Positions 6,566 through 9,313 of a stretch of DNA of 9,313 nucleotides are shown in pieces. The notes under the pieces were generated by a model. The model did not search any database. It had not been told where the DNA came from and saw nothing but the letters and a program-made list of their open reading frames with translations. Within the stretch, counting starts at the first letter, position 1. Each line of letters opens with the position of its first letter. Source of the stretch: an uncultured Megasphaera sp. (GTDB lineage: Bacteria; Bacillota; Negativicutes; Veillonellales; Megasphaeraceae); the NCBI GenBank assembly GCA_900548635.1, contig URLP01000067.1, positions 1-9,313 of the forward strand, written 5' to 3'. The translations under genes were made by a program, and so were the position numbers.

Positions 6566-8725
6566 CTAACTGATGAACACCCCCTGCAGTCTCGGGATGA
6601 GTAAGGTGAATCTCCTGTTGGTTCGCTGGTTCTGGACGGCGGTCTGGACGGCGCGTTTTGTGCCGACTAGGATGACTTTGCGCTTGGCTCTGGTGACGGC
6701 CGTGTAGAAGAGGTTGCGCTGCAGCATGATGGCGTGGCTGTTGACGAGGACCATGATGACCGTGTGGTATTCGCTGCCCTGGCTCTTGTGGACCGTGATG
6801 GCGTAGGCCAGGGTGATTTCGTCGATTTCCTGGCCTTCGTACTTGACGTCCTGTTCGGGATAGCGGACGTAGACCATGTCCTTCTGGACGGCAAAGATTT
6901 CGCCGATATCGCCGTTGAAGACGCCTTTTTCGTAGTCGTTGTGCTTCTGCATGACCTTGTCGCCGACGCGGAAGACCATCTTCCTGCCTTTCACTTCCCC
7001 CTTCCCTTCAGCCGGCGGGTTGAAGCGGGCCTGGATGAGCTCGTTCAGGTTGTCGACGCCGCAGGGGTTCTTGTACATCGGCGAGAGGACCTGGACAGCG
7101 AACTTGTCGCCTGTTTCGAGGAGCTCGCTCTGGTAAAGGGCGCCGATCTTGGCGGCACCGTCGGCTTCGTCTTCGATTTCGACGAAGCGGAATTCAGCAT
7201 CCTTATTGACGATGGGCAGGCGGCCGCTGTTGATCAGGTGGGCGTTGGTGACGATGCGGCCCCCTTCTTTCTGGCGGAAAATCGTATCGAGGCGGACGAC
7301 GGGGACGACACCGGAAGCGATGATGTCGTGCAGGACGGCGCCGGCGCCGACGGAGGGCAGCTGATCCGCGTCGCCGACGAGGATGCAGCGGCACTGGGGC
7401 TTCAAGGCACTCAGGAGATGGTACATCATTTCCATGTCGAGCATGGAGACTTCGTCGACGATGACCAGGTCTGCCGGCAGCAGCTTCGTTTCGTTGTATT
7501 CAAAGACCTGCAGGCGGCCGACGTGGCCGTCGGGGATGAGCAGGCGGTGGATGGTCTTGGCCTTGCGCTGCGTCGTTTCGGCCAGGCGCTTGGCAGCCCG
7601 GCCCGTGGGCGCGCAAAGCATGATGCGCAGGCCTTCCTGTTCAGCCAGGCGGATGATGGCCTGGACAACGGTCGTCTTGCCCGTGCCGGGACCGCCGGTG
7701 ATTACGGTCAGGCCGGACTGGAGGGATTTTTCGACGGCTTCGCGCTGCTTTTCGGCCAGCTCGAAGCGGCATGAATCCTGCCAGCGGTCGAGAAAGAGCT
7801 GGACGTGGGTCTTCATGGGCAGCGCCTTCATCTCTGCCATTTCCCGGATGCGGCCGGCAATGTAGTCTTCTTCGTCGTAGGCTTCAGGCGTATAGACGTA
7901 GACGGTCCCTTCGAAATCGGCTGTCGCCAGCTGGCCCACTTCGATGGCTTCCTTGAGGATTTCATGCAGGCCCAGGGCATCGGCCTGCAAAATAAAAGCG
8001 GCCCGGCGCACGAGTTCCGTATCAGGGATACAGACGTGGCCGTTCTGGGTCATGGTCTGCAGGACATAGGTCAGGCCGGCGCTGAGGCGCTGCGGGTCCT
8101 GGCGGTCCATGCCGTAGGCCAGGGCGATCTGGTCGGCCGTCTTGAAGCCGATGCCGTCGATTTCATTAATCATGCGGTACGGTTCCTCCATCAAAACGTA
8201 ATGGACGTCGTCGCCGTACTTCTGCAGGAGCCTGCCGGCATAGCGGCCGGCGACGCCGTGCTGTTCCAGGTCGTAGGCGATTTCGTTGACCTGTTTTTCT
8301 TCATAGAACGATTCCGTAATGACGGCGAGCTTCTTCTTGCCGATGCCTTCCACTTCGAGGAGGCGCTGCGGTTCATTTTCCAGGATGTTCATCGTGTCTT
8401 TGCCGAAGACGGCGACGACGCGGTGGGCCAAAGCCGGGCCGAGGCCCTTGACGGCGCCGCTGCCGAGGAAGCGCTCGATGCCCTCGACGGATTCGGGGAT
8501 GATGCGGCTCCAGCTGTCGGCGGCGAACTGGCGGCCATAGCGCTTATGCTGGACCCAGTGCCCCTTCACTTCCAGGCGGTCGCCGACAAGGGGCTTCGTG
8601 CCGTGCCCCGTCACAGTATACGTATTGTCATCGGCCTCATCGTGGAAGCGGAAGACGCGGTAATCCGAATCATTGGCTTCAAATAAGAGGCGTTCCGCAA
8701 TGCCTCGTACTACAATTTGTTCCAT
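6566..8725 (-). CDS. recD2: RecD2-type 5'-3' DNA helicase
   Basis: This 719-residue superfamily 1B helicase belongs to the RecD2 group found in bacteria without RecBCD, where it acts in DNA repair and genome maintenance. The N-terminal third has the OB-like region (about 1-80) and helix-hairpin-helix motifs (GAVKGLGPALA, VEGIGKKK, IDGIGFKTA) that separate RecD2 from RecD. The motor then follows with Walker A GGPGTGKTT (344-352), Walker B VDEVSMLD with Asp424-Glu425, motif III VGDADQLPSVGAG, and the C-terminal motifs YAITVHKSQGSEY and FYTAVTRAKRKVILVG. All are intact. The start ATG lies 2 bases after the aroQ stop with only a weak ribosome binding site, so translation is probably coupled to aroQ. 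The length is close to the family norm. The substrate polarity is known from the family and not shown here. Confidence 0.96.
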   Translation of the reverse strand: MEQIVVRGIAERLLFEANDSDYRVFRFHDEADDNTYTVTGHGTKPLVGDRLEVKGHWVQHKRYGRQFAADSWSRIIPESVEGIERFLGSGAVKGLGPALAHRVVAVFGKDTMNILENEPQRLLEVEGIGKKKLAVITESFYEEKQVNEIAYDLEQHGVAGRYAGRLLQKYGDDVHYVLMEEPYRMINEIDGIGFKTADQIALAYGMDRQDPQRLSAGLTYVLQTMTQNGHVCIPDTELVRRAAFILQADALGLHEILKEAIEVGQLATADFEGTVYVYTPEAYDEEDYIAGRIREMAEMKALPMKTHVQLFLDRWQDSCRFELAEKQREAVEKSLQSGLTVITGGPGTGKTTVVQAIIRLAEQEGLRIMLCAPTGRAAKRLAETTQRKAKTIHRLLIPDGHVGRLQVFEYNETKLLPADLVIVDEVSMLDMEMMYHLLSALKPQCRCILVGDADQLPSVGAGAVLHDIIASGVVPVVRLDTIFRQKEGGRIVTNAHLINSGRLPIVNKDAEFRFVEIEDEADGAAKIGALYQSELLETGDKFAVQVLSPMYKNPCGVDNLNELIQARFNPPAEGKGEVKGRKMVFRVGDKVMQKHNDYEKGVFNGDIGEIFAVQKDMVYVRYPEQDVKYEGQEIDEITLAYAITVHKSQGSEYHTVIMVLVNSHAIMLQRNLFYTAVTRAKRKVILVGTKRAVQTAVQNQRTNRRFTLLIPRLQGVFIS

Positions 8726-8727
8726 CC

Positions 8728-8997
8728 TTACAGCCCCATGTGTTCCTTTTCATATTTCTTGCTTTCATTCATGATGCACTGGTAGATGCGCCGCAAGTAT
8801 GGTGCCAGTTCCTTATGGACGGCGAGATTCGCGATCTTGTCGAGGACCTGCCGTTCCCGGCGGGGATCATAGATTTCCATGTGATGTTCCTTCTTGTATG
8901 CCGCGACCTGAGCGACGACGTGCATGCGCGCTTCCAGGACCTGCGTCAGGTCCCGGTCGAGCCGGTCGATTTCCCGGCGGCATTCTTCTAATTCCAT
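8728..8997 (-). CDS. aroQ: Monofunctional AroQ-type chorismate mutase
   Basis: This 89-residue all-helical protein matches AroQ-class chorismate mutase, which converts chorismate to prephenate in phenylalanine and tyrosine synthesis. The residues equivalent to the E. coli active site are in place: Arg7 and Arg24 (E. coli Arg11 and Arg28), Lys35 (Lys39), and Arg47-Glu48 (Arg51-Glu52). A C-terminal Glu78 probably takes the place of Gln88. The typical motifs are LEECRREIDRLDRDL, VAAYKKEH and YDPRRE. No dehydratase, dehydrogenase or DAHP synthase domain is fused, and no signal peptide is present, so it is cytosolic. Ribosome binding site AAAGGGG (9006-9012) lies 8 bases before the ATG. It heads the minus-strand unit with recD2 2 bases downstream. 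This partner has no obvious link to aromatic amino-acid synthesis. Confidence 0.93.
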   Translation of the reverse strand: MELEECRREIDRLDRDLTQVLEARMHVVAQVAAYKKEHHMEIYDPRRERQVLDKIANLAVHKELAPYLRRIYQCIMNESKKYEKEHMGL

Positions 8998-9031
8998 GCC
9001 AAAAACCCCTTTCGTTCACCTATAATATTTT

Positions 9032-9040
9032 ATTATACCA
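9032..9040 (-). promoter_or_regulatory. Extended -10 promoter of the aroQ-recD2-comFC unit
   Basis: The minus strand reads TGG followed by a perfect TATAAT (9037-9032), which gives the extended -10 element TGNTATAAT. No good -35 sits 16-18 bp upstream (best is TAGTCG, 3/6), as is usual for extended -10 promoters. The start would be near 9025, leaving a short leader of about 28 bases. Confidence 0.65.
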
Positions 9041-9141
9041 AAAAAAAGAGGTCCCGACTACATCCAGCTGCCGTTTCCAAACAAACATTCTCTTTCATTT
9101 AACAATCGCATAAACGATTTACTTCCATGCGCAATCTCCAT
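9041..9141. other. AT-rich divergent intergenic spacer, nothing recognised
   Basis: The spacer lies between the divergent aroQ and permease promoters. I find no reading frame with a ribosome binding site, no terminator and no strong inverted repeat. There is only a 5-bp match, AATCG (9104-9108) with CGATT (9115-9119). An operator for either promoter could lie here but cannot be identified. Confidence 0.4.
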
Positions 9142-9170
9142 TTGTCAAGATTCTTTTTATCCTATATAAT
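9142..9170 (+). promoter_or_regulatory. Sigma-A promoter of the amino-acid permease gene
   Basis: TTGTCA (9142-9147), a 17-bp spacer and a perfect TATAAT (9165-9170) place the start near 9177. The leader is about 59 AT-rich bases and ends in a ribosome binding site, AAAGGTTGTGA (9219-9229). Confidence 0.85.
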
Positions 9171-9235
9171 GTAAAGGTATGAGTTTTTTTAGATTTTATT
9201 TATCAATACAATAAGAAAAAAGGTTGTGATTTTCC

Positions 9236-9313
9236 ATGGAAGAAACTCAACAGCATCAGGGACTGCGCCGCAGCCTGAAAGCCCGCCACATGAATATGAT
9301 CGCCATCGGCGGG
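9236..9313 (+). CDS. Amino-acid permease, APC family, N-terminal fragment (runs off window)
   Basis: Only the first 26 codons are visible. The string LKARHMNMIAIGG matches the start of amino-acid/proton symporters of the APC superfamily (LysP/AroP/GabP-like), in which a basic cytoplasmic segment LK.RH...IAIGG leads into the first membrane helix. The ATG follows a ribosome binding site resembling the full anti-Shine-Dalgarno complement (AAAGGTTGTGA) at 6 bases. The substrate cannot be told from this fragment. It is transcribed away from aroQ. Confidence 0.82.
   Translation, partial: MEETQQHQGLRRSLKARHMNMIAIGG

Noticed and set aside
6734..8686. Two long plus-strand open frames (346 and 293 codons) opposite recD2
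   Set aside because: They are mirror frames of an intact helicase gene, with no start signals and no family resemblance. The composition is the same antisense type seen opposite clpB.
9104..9119. Small inverted repeat AATCG/CGATT in the permease upstream region
   Set aside because: Five base pairs in an AT-rich spacer is within chance expectation and there is no other support for an operator.

Overview
The window looks like a chromosomal segment of a moderately GC-rich anaerobic Firmicute, most likely a member of the Negativicutes (Megasphaera, Selenomonas or Acidaminococcus type). This is an inference from several things: strong AGGAGG-type ribosome binding sites, Gram-positive style sigma-A promoters, AT-rich intergenic DNA between GC-rich genes, and a gene set (GltS, RecD2, ComFC, ClpB) common in that group. 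No rRNA, tRNA, CRISPR array, insertion sequence or phage gene is visible. Most of it is housekeeping sequence, with unusual details in the small genes and intergenic DNA.

Left part (1-1956). The window opens inside a plus-strand sodium/glutamate symporter (gltS) that ends at a strong, probably bidirectional terminator. A minus-strand Sel1-repeat protein converges on it. A 231-bp divergent intergenic region separates the Sel1 gene from clpB. It holds one promoter for each direction, a perfect 10-bp inverted repeat in the Sel1 leader, and an unusual cluster of GTCAAA/TTTGAC heptads over the clpB -35 region.

Middle (1957-5874, plus strand). clpB encodes a complete two-ATPase disaggregase and ends at a heptad-repeat element followed by a long terminator. 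A near-consensus promoter then drives a two-gene unit. The first gene encodes an S-adenosylmethionine decarboxylase-fold protein that has lost the pyruvoyl-forming serine and the catalytic cysteine and has gained a very basic tail. The second encodes a compact stand-alone HD-GYP-type phosphohydrolase. This pair is the least explained part of the window.

Right part (5888-9037, minus strand). An extended -10 promoter appears to drive aroQ (chorismate mutase), recD2 (5'-3' helicase) and a comFC-like phosphoribosyltransferase gene. The comFC-like gene is split by a one-base deletion at the edge of a 12-bp palindrome. The last 78 bases are the start of a plus-strand amino-acid permease with its own consensus promoter.

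Two intergenic elements (811-867 and 4550-4620), each beside a terminator, share a 7-bp-periodic architecture of CGTTTGG/CGTGATT-like units followed by inverted units. They look like a dispersed genomic repeat family.
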